Under the pieces are notes generated by a model. The model had not been told where the DNA came from and searched no databases. It worked only from the letters and a program-made list of their open reading frames with translations. A stretch of DNA of 64,000 bases, taken from positions 165,216-229,215 of the forward strand of contig CP128386.1 in assembly GCA_030345135.1 (NCBI GenBank), written 5' to 3'. How positions within the stretch are numbered: the first letter of the stretch is position 1; the number at the start of each line of letters is the position of its first letter. Both the position numbers and the translations under genes were made by a program. The DNA is from Chitinophagaceae bacterium DXS. Its GTDB lineage: Bacteria; Bacteroidota; Bacteroidia; Chitinophagales; Chitinophagaceae. Shown here in pieces: positions 16,836-25,012 of the stretch.

Positions 16836-17828
16836 ATGAAGTTTCTGATCATCCGCTTTTCTTCTATTGGTGATATTGTTTTAACAACGCCGGTTGTGCG
16901 TTGCCTGAAGCAGCAGGTGGAAGGTGCGGAAGTCCACTATCTTACCAAAAAAACTTTTAGCGGAATTCTCAAGACCAATCCACACGTTGATAAAGTGCAC
17001 GAACTGGGCGACGACTGGGATGCAATGATTGCTGAACTAAAAGAAGAGCAGTTTGATTACGTTATCGATCTTCATCACAATCTTAGAACACTGCGCGTAA
17101 AGCGCGCTTTAAAAGTACAAAGCTTTTCCTTCGACAAATTAAATGTAGAAAAGTGGTTGTTTACTGCGCTTAAAATAAACAAGCTTCCAGATGTTCATAT
17201 TGTAGACCGCTATATGGCCACAGTTTCTGCGTTCGGTGTAAACAATGATGGCCGGGGGCTGGATTATTTTATTCCCGGAACGGACGAGGTAGATATCAAT
17301 GACTTGCCAACCAGTCATCACGCGGGCTTTATAGGTATAGTTATAGGGGCGGCGCTTAACACCAAAAAACTGCCTGTAGAAAAACTAAAAGAGCTGTGTA
17401 TTAAAATCAAACACCCGATTGTTTTATTAGGAGGCCCTGAAGACAAAAACGATGGTGATGTAATTGCAGCTGTAGATGATGTAAAGATTTACAACGCCTG
17501 CGGCAAATTTAGATTGAATGAAAGCGCTGATCTTACGCGCAAAGCAAAATACATTATCACACACGATACAGGATTGATGCATATTGCATCCGCCTTTAAC
17601 AAACCTGTTGTTTCCGTTTGGGGAAACACTGTTCCCGCATTTGGGATGTCGGCGTATTATGGCGAAAATGAAAACAAAGACACACGTTTCGAAATAGATC
17701 ATCTAAGCTGCCGCCCTTGCAGTAAGATAGGCTACAAAAAATGTCCCAAAGGTCACTTTAAGTGTATGAATGATCAGAATATTGATATGATTGTGGAAAG
17801 GGTGGAGAAGGGGCTGAGGCGGAGGTAA
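16836..17828 (+). CDS. Family-9 glycosyltransferase (heptosyltransferase-like)
   Basis: 330 residues. The N-terminus FLIIRFSSIGDIVLTTPVVRCLK is the classic start of ADP-heptose:LPS heptosyltransferases (GT9, GT-B fold). The C-terminal half has GAALNTKKLP, VLLGGPEDK and THDTGLMHIASAFNKPVVSVWG (near residues 240-262), the nucleotide-sugar binding region. A final cysteine cluster (SCRPCSKIGYKKCPKGHFKCM) is frequent in GT9 members. It probably adds a sugar to the LPS core at the cytoplasmic face of the inner membrane. It has no glycan-synthesis neighbours here. A heptamer array occupies the place of its leader. Confidence 0.88.
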   Translation: MKFLIIRFSSIGDIVLTTPVVRCLKQQVEGAEVHYLTKKTFSGILKTNPHVDKVHELGDDWDAMIAELKEEQFDYVIDLHHNLRTLRVKRALKVQSFSFDKLNVEKWLFTALKINKLPDVHIVDRYMATVSAFGVNNDGRGLDYFIPGTDEVDINDLPTSHHAGFIGIVIGAALNTKKLPVEKLKELCIKIKHPIVLLGGPEDKNDGDVIAAVDDVKIYNACGKFRLNESADLTRKAKYIITHDTGLMHIASAFNKPVVSVWGNTVPAFGMSAYYGENENKDTRFEIDHLSCRPCSKIGYKKCPKGHFKCMNDQNIDMIVERVEKGLRRR

Positions 17829-17832
17829 CCGA

Positions 17833-17867
17833 TTAAGTCAAAATTCAAAATTCAAAAGTCAAAACTT
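17833..17867 (+). repeat. Heptamer array, AAAATTC word (5 units)
   Basis: TTAAGTC, AAAATTC (twice), AAAAGTC and AAAACTT in phase, starting 4 bp after the glycosyltransferase stop codon. Confidence 0.9.
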
Positions 17868-17952
17868 TCAGTTCGATCCTTTTTTGGTTTATCGATCAGG
17901 TTTTGTTCTTAAGTCAATTTGTTTAAAGGACCATTATTTCATCTCAAAATAA

Positions 17953-17973
17953 AAAAGCCAAAATTCAAAAACT
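17953..17973 (+). repeat. Heptamer array, AAAATTC word (3 units)
   Basis: AAAAGCC, AAAATTC and AAAAACT; a second copy of the word in the same convergent gap. Confidence 0.75.
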
Positions 17974-18015
17974 CGCACAAAGCTCTGTTTAAATTAGTAG
18001 AGCTGTCGCATCCGT

Positions 18016-18036
18016 TTTTTGAATTTTGACTTTTCC
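18016..18036 (-). repeat. Inverse AAAATTC array (3 units)
   Basis: TTTTTGA, ATTTTGA and CTTTTCC: the reverse-complement word, facing the arrays at 17833 and 17953 between glycosyltransferase and mdh. Confidence 0.75.
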
Positions 18037-18068
18037 TGCTTGACTGATGTCAGTCAGGCGGGGAATTT

Positions 18069-18998
18069 TTATAGCGTTTTCAATACATCATTCATGCTTC
18101 TAACTGCATCTGCGCTTTTGTTGAAAGCTGCTTGTTCGTCGGCATTCAATTCAAAATCAAGGATTTTTTCCCAGCCATTTTTGCCGATGGTAACAGGAAC
18201 GCCAAGACAAATATCTTTTTGTCCGTATTCGCCATCCAATGCTACACAACAAGTGAACAGTTTCTTTTCATCGCGCAAAATAGATTCAACCAAAGCTGCG
18301 CAAGCTGCTCCTGGTGCGTACCATGCTGAAGTCCCGATCAGTTTGGTAAGAGTAGCACCGCCAACCATTGTATCATTAACGATCTGCTGTTGTTGTTCTG
18401 CGCTTAAGAATTTAGTTACAGGTACACTGTTCCACGTAGCCAGTCTGATCAAAGGAATCATTGTAGTATCGCCGTGTCCGCCAACAACTACTGCGTTAAG
18501 ATCAGCAGGGCTGCAACCTAAATGCTGGCTCAGTTGATATTTAAAGCGGCTGCTATCCAATGTACCACCCATACCGATAATGCGGTTTTTAGGTAAGCCT
18601 GTAGCTTGTAAAGCCAGGTAAGTCATTGTATCCATTGGGTTAGAAACCACAATAATGATAGCATTCGGAGAATATTTCAGAATATTTTCAGCAACGCCTT
18701 TTACGATACCTGCATTTACACCAATCAACTCTTCGCGGGTCATGCCTGGTTTACGAGGTAAACCTGAGGTTATAACTACTACATCACTACCTGCAGTTTT
18801 AGCATAATCATTAGTGCTTCCTACAATACGTGTATCAAAACCCAGCAATGCTGCTGTTTGCATCATATCCTGGGCCTTACCTTCTGCAATGCCTTCTTTA
18901 ATATCTAATAAAACTAGTTCCTGGCAAAGCTCTTTCCTGGCAATATTATCGGCAGCGGTTGCTCCAACTGCACCGGCACCTACAACTGTTACTTTCAT
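18069..18998 (-). CDS. mdh: Malate dehydrogenase
   Basis: 309 residues of the LDH-like MDH type. The NAD-binding glycine motif is GAGAVGATAA (residues 7-16) and VVITSGLPRKPGMTREEL (near 75-92) carries the two arginines of the mobile loop that select a dicarboxylate. The Arg near 150 (DSSRFKYQL) and the catalytic VGGHGDTTMIP (near 172-182) complete the active site. It interconverts malate and oxaloacetate in the TCA cycle with NAD. Transcribed alone; a perfect TACCTTTG -7 box lies about 40 bp upstream. Confidence 0.94.
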   Translation of the reverse strand: MKVTVVGAGAVGATAADNIARKELCQELVLLDIKEGIAEGKAQDMMQTAALLGFDTRIVGSTNDYAKTAGSDVVVITSGLPRKPGMTREELIGVNAGIVKGVAENILKYSPNAIIIVVSNPMDTMTYLALQATGLPKNRIIGMGGTLDSSRFKYQLSQHLGCSPADLNAVVVGGHGDTTMIPLIRLATWNSVPVTKFLSAEQQQQIVNDTMVGGATLTKLIGTSAWYAPGAACAALVESILRDEKKLFTCCVALDGEYGQKDICLGVPVTIGKNGWEKILDFELNADEQAAFNKSADAVRSMNDVLKTL

Positions 18999-19039
18999 TT
19001 GATATAATTTATTGGATTGAAAAATTATTTTTTGCGCAT

Positions 19040-19047
19040 CAAAGGTA
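19040..19047 (-). promoter_or_regulatory. -7 promoter element of mdh (TACCTTTG)
   Basis: Read on the minus strand it is a perfect TAnnTTTG box, giving a predicted leader of about 35-40 nt before the mdh ATG at 18998. A TTG -33 box is not obvious. Confidence 0.6.
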
Positions 19048-19076
19048 GGGGTTGAGACTTTGTTTGAAATATGATT

Positions 19077-19580
19077 TTAGTGTTTATGCACGAGTTTTTC
19101 CAGTGTGTCAGGATCCGTCCCTTCAGGGTAAGACTGAAAGAATTTTCCTTTTTTATCATATACAGCCATAAACGGCGTGAATTTCACCTCAAAAAAGGAT
19201 GGGATAAAATATTGCGGATCGCGGCCAAAGCGGATATTGCTGTATTGGCTGAGATTAAAATCGTCGGCAAATTTTTGAATCTGTGCCGGAGTAGCATGAT
19301 AGGTAACCCAAACCATGAACACATCCTTCAGCTCATCCATCTTTTTAGAAAATGCATCAGCCGTAAGTTGGCAGTGGCCGCATTCCGGGTTAAAATAGAC
19401 AAATAAAACAGTCTGATTTTTGGGAAGGTCAGCTTTGGTGAACCAGGAACTATCGCTCTGCATTATTTTAAATGCCGGGATGTTGGGATTTTTCTTGAAC
19501 CCGGGAAGTGTGTCGTTTTTTTGGGAAAAGGTGTTGATTGCCAGCAGGCTGAAAAGCAGGATGAATGCGTATTTATTCAT
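19077..19580 (-). CDS. Secreted thioredoxin-like (TlpA/AhpC-TSA-type) protein
   Basis: 167 residues: a hydrophobic signal peptide (residues 1-19, ending INTFSQ), then a thioredoxin fold with FNPECGHCQLTADAF (CGHC at 67-70) and the cis-proline region KFTPFMAVYDKKG (near 136). The redox motif CxxC plus export suggests a periplasmic thiol reductase or oxidase, as in TlpA/ResA proteins that serve cytochrome maturation or disulphide repair. No partner gene adjoins; mdh lies downstream on the same strand 78 bp away. The exact substrate is open. Confidence 0.85.
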   Translation of the reverse strand: MNKYAFILLFSLLAINTFSQKNDTLPGFKKNPNIPAFKIMQSDSSWFTKADLPKNQTVLFVYFNPECGHCQLTADAFSKKMDELKDVFMVWVTYHATPAQIQKFADDFNLSQYSNIRFGRDPQYFIPSFFEVKFTPFMAVYDKKGKFFQSYPEGTDPDTLEKLVHKH

Positions 19581-19749
19581 AAGCCATCGTGTATTTAAAG
19601 TGGGAGTGAAGGTAAGGCCTATAGCCTAAATGATGGTTAACAAAAATTAAATTTATGGGAAAAAACATACTGTTGCCGGAACGGTTCCGGCATTGATGAG
19701 TACTTCAATCCTTCAATGAAGCCGGTTGCGGGAACTGTCGAAATAAAAA

Positions 19750-19845
19750 ATGAATAAAAGAGTTTTTTCGGGATGGTTCGTATTTGATCTCACATTTCGT
19801 AATAAGATCAAAAAGCAGACCCCGGTTGAAGCAGAGGTTCGTTAA
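19750..19845 (+). CDS. Possible 31-residue small protein
   Basis: ATG at 19750 and TAA at 19843-19845, encoding a short basic peptide starting MNKRVFSGWFVFDL. It ends inside a palindrome and is followed 38 bp later by a rho-independent terminator. No Shine-Dalgarno site or -7 box is clear. I do not recognise it; chance occurrence is quite possible. Confidence 0.22.
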   Translation: MNKRVFSGWFVFDLTFRNKIKKQTPVEAEVR

Positions 19846-19883
19846 CTGCGCGCAGTTCGTCATTTCGTTTGAGTAGATAATAG

Positions 19884-19914
19884 AAAATAGCCGGTTTCGT
19901 ACCGGCTATTTTTT
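19884..19914. terminator. Strong hairpin terminator
   Basis: AAAATAGCCGGT (19884-19895) pairs with ACCGGCTATTTT (19901-19912), loop TTCGT. The T tract is best on the plus strand, but the stem also gives four Ts on the minus strand, so it may serve the 726-residue gene ending at 19989. Confidence 0.8.
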
Positions 19915-19920
19915 GCTGAA

Positions 19921-19967
19921 AACTTTGTGTGACTTTGTGCTTCTCTTGTCTTTTTCTCTGTGTAGCC
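19921..19967 (-). repeat. Degenerate ~11-bp array, ACACAGAG-related
   Basis: On the minus strand it reads ACACAGAG, AAAAGACAAG, GAAGCACAAAG, TCACACAAAG-type words, related to the arrays at 8261, 9773 and 31701. Confidence 0.6.
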
Positions 19968-19988
19968 AAAAAAACATTCGATCAGGGC

Positions 19989-22169
19989 TTACCACTTCAA
20001 ACTTATTTTTGTTCCCTCCGGATCATTTTCAAAGCTCAGATAAACTGTTTTCGAAGCGTTATCCCAGGAAGATTTTACATCTGCTATCTTATTTCCATTC
20101 TTATCAGTCAACAAAATTTCCGCTGGTTCTTTTGGTAATAGGATCCGCATGCTGTTGGTTGTGTTCAGCGGACTTTTGGAAACAAATGAATAGGAGCTAG
20201 CCTTAATAACTTCATCATAGACTCTTGATGCAGACGCAAGTACCTGCGGTTGCTTGTTCTCAAGCCTGCTGAGATTGTACAGCAGCGCTTGTTTTCCCGG
20301 TTCAACCGACCTGGATGTTAATACCGGCAATTTCGGATCGAACAGGTCGATTACCGGCTCATTAACAATGTAAGGTTTATTATCGGCATTTTCGTCTAAT
20401 ACAGAAATGATATCGTATGGTCCTCTTTTCAGATAGAAAGAATTTTTAAAGATCAATTTGCCCGCACCGGCATCCTGTTCAAATGCTTGCTTAACTGTAT
20501 TTACAAACATGGAGTCGTTGGTCTGTTGCATAACAAACTCTTTAGGATCATCGCGAATAATATAAACAGTTCCTTTTCCTGCTTTGTATTTTCCTTGTGA
20601 CGGGCTATTTATTTGTAGCAGTTTAAATAAATGTTCTGATGGAGCTGCGTAATGATTGTCTTTTGTATTCCACCATTCCATTACGGATTGATAAGGATCA
20701 TTATCCTTACCGCAATAGATTAAAACACCACCACTTTTTACCCATTGTGCGAGTTGCTCGTGAACTTCTGCGGATAAAGGTTTCATGTTGGAATAGCTTA
20801 CAATCAACACTTTGATATCTTTCAAAGTAGCAGTGTAAGCCAGGTTTTCCATGTGTACCGTTTCAACCGGAACTCCTCTCTTCAACAGTGGAAATGTTTG
20901 TCCGTAAAAATTCGAGAACTGGGGATCTTCAAAACCGTTGTGTGTTGGAAACCGCTGGAACATTAATGAATTTCCCATTAGAACACCGATACCTTTTGAA
21001 CCGGATACACTATTGGAAGACAGCGGCATCTTGTTCAGCACATTGATCATCACCTGCATTTGGGTGGAATAGTCGCGGGGGATCAGCACTTTCTCATTAC
21101 TGTTGGCTACCTTATAAGGATGCGTATAAATACGTTCAGGCCAGGGCATCACCTCATAATCAGCCACCATTGGATAAAGCAATTTTGCAGTAAAAGTTGC
21201 CTGGTAATTTTGCTTGTAATCTGCCCAATCACGCGGCCAGTCTTCTATAGGATCTGTAAGAAAATAAACTTTCCGCTTTGTCGGGGCGGTCATAGAAACC
21301 ATCGATCCATATTCCAGAAATGCATTTTCAAAAACGCGCTCTTTCTTCAGTCCGTTGAAGTATGTAGGCTCTCTCGATGTGCCGGTCCACACCTGGGCGA
21401 TGTACCCGTCAATTCCGGGAAGTGAAGCCAGGCTTGCTTCAGGGCTCACTATCTGCCAGGATGAATAATTCACCAGCGAATGCGTAGGAATGTACACTTT
21501 TACATGTAGTCCTTTAGTTTTTCCGTATTCTTTGGCATAAGAAGACACTTCTTTTATAGCGTTATAATATAACTGATACTTGAGCTTGCTGGAGAGGTAA
21601 GTATTTTCGGCACTTTCGTGTTGTGGCCTCCAGGGGAAGCCGTAATATTTTTGCCATTCCTGCTTAAATCCTTCACTGTAGCCGCCACGTGCCCAGAACT
21701 CAGGCTCTTCGAGGAATATTGATGTAATTCCGGCATCGATCACTTTTTTTACAACCCCTCTTTTCATATAGTCGATAAACGATGCGCCGGGTACAACATA
21801 GGGAATGTTTTTTCCATGCCAGATGGTATCTCCATTACGCGTTACCTGCCCATCACCCAAATGATTTTTTCCATCCCATTTTCCCAAAAAATAATCATCA
21901 TAGCTGCCCCATGCTATGCCAGTCATGAATTGCACATTGTAGCCTTTCTCTCTCCAGGATTGTACTCTCTGCTCAAAGGTCATTCCCGGTCTGTCGCCTG
22001 CGCCATATACGATGGCGATATCTGAACGTACATCAATTTGTGGGATCCAGGGACTGCCCGTTTGAAAAGCAGTTTTTTCTTTACTAAGATGATTGGTAGT
22101 TGCTTTTTTTTGCGCCAGGCACAATACAAAAGCAAACGAAAAAGCAATGAGGAAAAAAGGCTTTCTCAT
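19989..22169 (-). CDS. Secreted glycoside-hydrolase-like protein of unknown specificity
   Basis: 726 residues with a signal peptide (hydrophobic residues 4-18, ending LCLAQ). Residues 40-370 look like a TIM barrel: FMTGIAWGSYDDYFLG, then GITSIFLEEPEFWARGGYSEGFKQEW (near 145-170), where the Glu pair at a strand end is a candidate acid/base, then HVKVYIPTHSL and GIDGYIAQVWTGTSREP. Residues 385-520 resemble the class-I glutamine-amidotransferase-like domain often found after GH42-like barrels (KVLIVSYSNMKPLSAEVHEQL, SGGVLIYCG). A beta-sandwich-like end follows. I cannot place it in a named family. It is probably periplasmic or surface carbohydrate-active. It is an orphan, not in a SusCD locus. 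Confidence 0.6.
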   Translation of the reverse strand: MRKPFFLIAFSFAFVLCLAQKKATTNHLSKEKTAFQTGSPWIPQIDVRSDIAIVYGAGDRPGMTFEQRVQSWREKGYNVQFMTGIAWGSYDDYFLGKWDGKNHLGDGQVTRNGDTIWHGKNIPYVVPGASFIDYMKRGVVKKVIDAGITSIFLEEPEFWARGGYSEGFKQEWQKYYGFPWRPQHESAENTYLSSKLKYQLYYNAIKEVSSYAKEYGKTKGLHVKVYIPTHSLVNYSSWQIVSPEASLASLPGIDGYIAQVWTGTSREPTYFNGLKKERVFENAFLEYGSMVSMTAPTKRKVYFLTDPIEDWPRDWADYKQNYQATFTAKLLYPMVADYEVMPWPERIYTHPYKVANSNEKVLIPRDYSTQMQVMINVLNKMPLSSNSVSGSKGIGVLMGNSLMFQRFPTHNGFEDPQFSNFYGQTFPLLKRGVPVETVHMENLAYTATLKDIKVLIVSYSNMKPLSAEVHEQLAQWVKSGGVLIYCGKDNDPYQSVMEWWNTKDNHYAAPSEHLFKLLQINSPSQGKYKAGKGTVYIIRDDPKEFVMQQTNDSMFVNTVKQAFEQDAGAGKLIFKNSFYLKRGPYDIISVLDENADNKPYIVNEPVIDLFDPKLPVLTSRSVEPGKQALLYNLSRLENKQPQVLASASRVYDEVIKASSYSFVSKSPLNTTNSMRILLPKEPAEILLTDKNGNKIADVKSSWDNASKTVYLSFENDPEGTKISLKW

Positions 22170-22293
22170 GTTGGACTTATTTGGTTAATGTATTAAGTGG
22201 TGCCTAAAGATATGACCGATTGGCTAATATGTAATTGATTTTAAACCATATTGGCTTTTAGAAGTGTGGATGATTTACAAAGAAAGATCGCTT

Positions 22294-23385
22294 TTATTGG
22301 CTAAGCGTTGCAGGGTTATCAGATACCAGCACCGGCGTTTTGAGCCTGTTCTTGAGATTTTGTATGGGCTGTTCAAAGTATTTCCATGACAACGTAGCGA
22401 TGATCATTAGCAGGCAAAAGTTTTCTGCCAAAAACAAGTAATGATTGTATTTGATACTGTCGGAGAAAGGTAGTTGCTTATTTAAATGAAAAAATGGCTT
22501 TTGCGTATAATAAAGGAGGATATGGTGAAATAAGTAAATGCCATAGCTCATTTTGCCCATCTGTATCAACGTTTTGTTCCGGAAAACAAAAGACCCATAA
22601 GTATTTTTGTTTCCGTTAATTGAAAAATAACTGATAATAAAGATTGTTATAATTGCAGCAAGTGTACGATTAGGTAAATAATAGAAGCCGCTGTAAAAAA
22701 TATGGAGTAAGAGTGTTGAAGCACTTATAATGGCGGCAATAGTAATAAAGGGGTATGTTTTTACAAGTAATTCAGGCTTCACCATAATTACCCATGCTAG
22801 TAAAGCGCCCAGAGATAACGCGTCCAGGCAGGTGAAGGTAAGAATGGGAAAAAACTCCGGATTTTTACCAAAATACTGCGACACGACACCCGTCAGCAGA
22901 AACAGGCACATTACAAACGGCAATTTCCTAATGCTTACAAACAAAATTACCCAGGGCCATACAAGGTAGAATTGCTCTTCAACAGCCATTGTCCACAAGT
23001 GCGTAATCTGTCCCCAAACACCTGTTTGAAAAATGTGAATATTGCTGGTGAAAGTCAGGTAATATACGTAATCGATTTTTTCAAAATGATTCAAGAAAAA
23101 CACGATCATCAGCAGTAGATAATATCCCGGAAATATGCGAAGTATTCGCTTGATGTAGAAGTTTTTGAAAATAACTTTTTTGCCGAAGCCAGCCCGTTCA
23201 GCTTTTAGTCTGTCTGAAATCAAAATTTTCGTTATTAAAAAGCCGCTGATGGTAAAAAAAATATTGGGTGCATTGATTGTCTCTGCTATATCATACAACA
23301 GCGTATCCTGGGGGAACCAGTGCGAGATAATTACAAGTAATATTGATAAAGCCCTTATGCTATCAAGTTGGGGTATATATTTCAT
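22294..23385 (-). CDS. Acyltransferase 3 family membrane protein
   Basis: 363 residues with about ten membrane spans. The N-terminus YIPQLDSIRALSILLVIISHW carries the R and H of the acyltransferase-3 (OafA/NodX/WecH) signature, and HLWTMAVEEQFYLVWPW (near 130-146) is its second conserved motif. FFTISGFLITKIL fits the early spans. Such enzymes O-acetylate or O-acylate sugars of LPS, exopolysaccharide or peptidoglycan across the inner membrane. It lies apart from glycan genes, so its target is unknown. A 13-bp direct repeat lies 120-150 bp upstream. Confidence 0.88.
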   Translation of the reverse strand: MKYIPQLDSIRALSILLVIISHWFPQDTLLYDIAETINAPNIFFTISGFLITKILISDRLKAERAGFGKKVIFKNFYIKRILRIFPGYYLLLMIVFFLNHFEKIDYVYYLTFTSNIHIFQTGVWGQITHLWTMAVEEQFYLVWPWVILFVSIRKLPFVMCLFLLTGVVSQYFGKNPEFFPILTFTCLDALSLGALLAWVIMVKPELLVKTYPFITIAAIISASTLLLHIFYSGFYYLPNRTLAAIITIFIISYFSINGNKNTYGSFVFRNKTLIQMGKMSYGIYLFHHILLYYTQKPFFHLNKQLPFSDSIKYNHYLFLAENFCLLMIIATLSWKYFEQPIQNLKNRLKTPVLVSDNPATLSQ

Positions 23386-23501
23386 CGTACGGCAAGCTGC
23401 TTTTTCGTTTGCAATAAGGTTGTGTCAGCACAAATTGATAAGCTGGTTAAAAAGTAAACCAAAAAAATTACATTGTCAATGCCCGATATTGTGCTGTAAT
23501 G

Positions 23502-23536
23502 AAATTTTCGGTGAAGTCAAACCAAATTTTCGGTGA
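23502..23536. promoter_or_regulatory. Direct repeat AAATTTTCGGTGA x2, 22 bp apart
   Basis: Two identical 13-mers at 23502-23514 and 23524-23536. A two-helical-turn spacing is compatible with a dimeric regulator upstream of the acyltransferase gene (start 23385). Confidence 0.4.
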
Positions 23537-23635
23537 TTTCTGCGTATAGAAGTGAAGAGCGAGAGTGGTATAGGGATCTCATTTAAATAAAAACCGGCAG
23601 GAGCATTAAATTGAGGCTTGTTGTAATTCACCGGG

Positions 23636-23663
23636 CACAAAAAAACCGCAGCTATGCTACGGT
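23636..23663 (-). terminator. Terminator of the rpsF-rpsR-rplI operon
   Basis: On the minus strand ACCGTAGC-ATA-GCTGCGGT with one G-U pair, followed by seven Ts, 23 bp after the rplI stop codon. Confidence 0.85.
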
Positions 23664-23685
23664 CTTTTATCTGGAGTACGTTTGA

Positions 23686-24132
23686 TTATTCACCCACTAC
23701 TTCAAATTCAACTTCGGTAGTGTTGTTGTTACCGAAATCGATAGAAGCTTTGTATGTGCCTAATTCTTTCACTTCGTCAACAATAGAGATGCGTTTGCGA
23801 TCAATATCGTATCCTTTCTGATCACGGATGGCGCGAGCTATTTGTAAAGCTGTAACGCTACCAAAGATTTTACCGCTGGTACCGGTTTTAGCACCGATTT
23901 TAAGAGGAGATTGACCTAATACGTTGATCACACTCTTAATTTCAGCCAGCATAGCAGCTTCTTTCTTAGCCTTAACTTTCAGCTTTTCCTGCAGTTGCTT
24001 TAAGTTAGAAGGGTTAGCTTCTACAGCAAACTTTTGAGGAATTAAATAGTTACGTGCATAACCATTTTTTACGTTTACCAGTTCATTCGCCTGGCCCAGG
24101 TTATCTACATCCTGAATTAAGATTACTTGCAT
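23686..24132 (-). CDS. rplI: 50S ribosomal protein L9
   Basis: 148 residues, normal length. The N-terminal RNA-binding domain is diagnostic: MQVILIQDVDNLGQANELVNVKNGYARNYLIP, where the GYARNYLIP turn is the L9 signature. A Lys/Ala-rich connecting helix (residues 45-75) and a C-terminal domain with GKIFGSVTALQIARAI follow. It is the third gene of rpsF-rpsR-rplI, but is separated from rpsR by 210 bp containing two opposed heptamer arrays, an unusual interruption of a ribosomal operon. Confidence 0.97.
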   Translation of the reverse strand: MQVILIQDVDNLGQANELVNVKNGYARNYLIPQKFAVEANPSNLKQLQEKLKVKAKKEAAMLAEIKSVINVLGQSPLKIGAKTGTSGKIFGSVTALQIARAIRDQKGYDIDRKRISIVDEVKELGTYKASIDFGNNNTTEVEFEVVGE

Positions 24133-24222
24133 TTTGTTCTTGTTTTAGTTCCCAAGAGCCCAATCTTGTTAAGATTCAGACTGTCATCAGGCTGCCGCCG
24201 GAATTAGGGATGGTTACTAAGA

Positions 24223-24257
24223 AGTTTTACGTTGTACGTTATAAGTTTTACGTGAGT
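24223..24257 (-). repeat. Heptamer array, inverse AACGTAN word (5 units)
   Basis: AGTTTTA, CGTTGTA, CGTTATA, AGTTTTA, CGTGAGT in phase. It faces the five-unit array at 24305-24339 across 47 bp that contain a small GTCAC-AAATG-GTGAC hairpin (24276-24290). Confidence 0.92.
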
Positions 24258-24304
24258 TGCCTAATTTTCGAAAGCGTCACAAATGGTGACTTCTACTACT
24301 TGGG

Positions 24305-24339
24305 AAACGTACAACGTATAACTTAAAACGTATAACTTT
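24305..24339 (+). repeat. Heptamer array, AACGTAN word (5 units)
   Basis: AAACGTA, CAACGTA, TAACTTA, AAACGTA, TAACTTT; the right arm of the mirrored pair, ending 3 bp before the rpsR stop codon. Confidence 0.92.
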
Positions 24340-24342
24340 TTC

Positions 24343-24609
24343 TTATTTCAAAAGATCTGTTACGTAAGGTAACAAACACATCTGACGAGCTTTTTTCACA
24401 GCATCAGATACTTTACGCTGATATTTTAAAGAGTTACCAGTTAAACGGCGAGGTAACAATTTACCCTGTTCGTTAACGAATTTCTTTAAGAAATCAGTGT
24501 CTTTGTAATCTACATACTTGATACCGTACTTTTTAAAGCGGCAGAATTTCTTCTTGGGCTTCTCAGTTTTAATCGCGGTCAGGTACTTAATTTCATTTGC
24601 TTTTGCCAT
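24343..24609 (-). CDS. rpsR: 30S ribosomal protein S18
   Basis: 88 residues. The conserved core is present: [55 protein letters not shown], read in segments, with the RRLTGN motif near residue 55 that contacts 16S rRNA with S6. It lies 3 bp downstream of rpsF and is certainly co-transcribed with it. The following gene rplI is 210 bp away behind the repeat pair. Confidence 0.97.
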   Translation of the reverse strand: MAKANEIKYLTAIKTEKPKKKFCRFKKYGIKYVDYKDTDFLKKFVNEQGKLLPRRLTGNSLKYQRKVSDAVKKARQMCLLPYVTDLLK

Positions 24610-24612
24610 GGT

Positions 24613-24966
24613 TTAAGCCTCCACTTTTTCGGTTCCTGTAGAAACGCCACTTCTCTTCTTAGCATTGTACTCAACGGCGTATTTATCAAGTACAGTAATC
24701 ATGTGACGCATTGGATTGTCGTCACGTAAAAGCTGAATTTTCAGCTTCTCATTGAAGTTGGATGGCGCACTGTATTCCAGAACCCAGTAGATACCTGTGG
24801 TTTTTTTCTGGATAGGATACGCCAGTGATTTTAATCCCCAGGGATTGCTGTGCACAATGCTTCCACCGTTTTCGGTAATGAAATCAGTGTACTTTTTCTG
24901 AGCGGCTTTGAACTCGTCATCAGAAAGCACAGGGGTAAAAATCACCATCAATTCATAATTGTTCAT
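24613..24966 (-). CDS. rpsF: 30S ribosomal protein S6
   Basis: 117 residues. It starts MNNYELMVIFTPVLSDDE, the standard S6 beginning, and continues with NGGSIVHSNPWGLKSLAYPIQKKTTGIYWVLEY (residues 33-65), the conserved second half of the ferredoxin-like fold. The C-terminus is a short charged tail. S6 binds S18 in the 30S platform. First gene of rpsF-rpsR-rplI, with a perfect TACCTTTG -7 box 40 bp upstream. Confidence 0.97.
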   Translation of the reverse strand: MNNYELMVIFTPVLSDDEFKAAQKKYTDFITENGGSIVHSNPWGLKSLAYPIQKKTTGIYWVLEYSAPSNFNEKLKIQLLRDDNPMRHMITVLDKYAVEYNAKKRSGVSTGTEKVEA

Positions 24967-25004
24967 TATTCCCTGATTTTTGGTAAAAAAATAAATTTGG
25001 GCTG

Positions 25005-25012
25005 CAAAGGTA
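25005..25012 (-). promoter_or_regulatory. -7 promoter element of rpsF operon (TACCTTTG)
   Basis: A perfect TAnnTTTG on the minus strand, giving a leader of about 35 nt to the rpsF ATG at 24966. Confidence 0.6.

Larger units (their letters stand above)
19581..19988. other. 408-bp gap with palindromes, a small ORF and a terminator
   Basis: Contains the perfect inverted repeat GCCGGAAC-G-GTTCCGGC (19675-19691), a 31-codon plus-strand ORF (19750-19845), the palindrome AACTGCGCGCAGTT (19844-19857), a strong hairpin terminator (19884-19914) and a repeat array (19921-19967). Together these could be a small structured transcript. Confidence 0.45.

Noticed and set aside
18036-18062. Terminator of mdh at the GACTGATGTCAGTC hairpin
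   Set aside because: The stem is good but no T tract follows on the minus strand.
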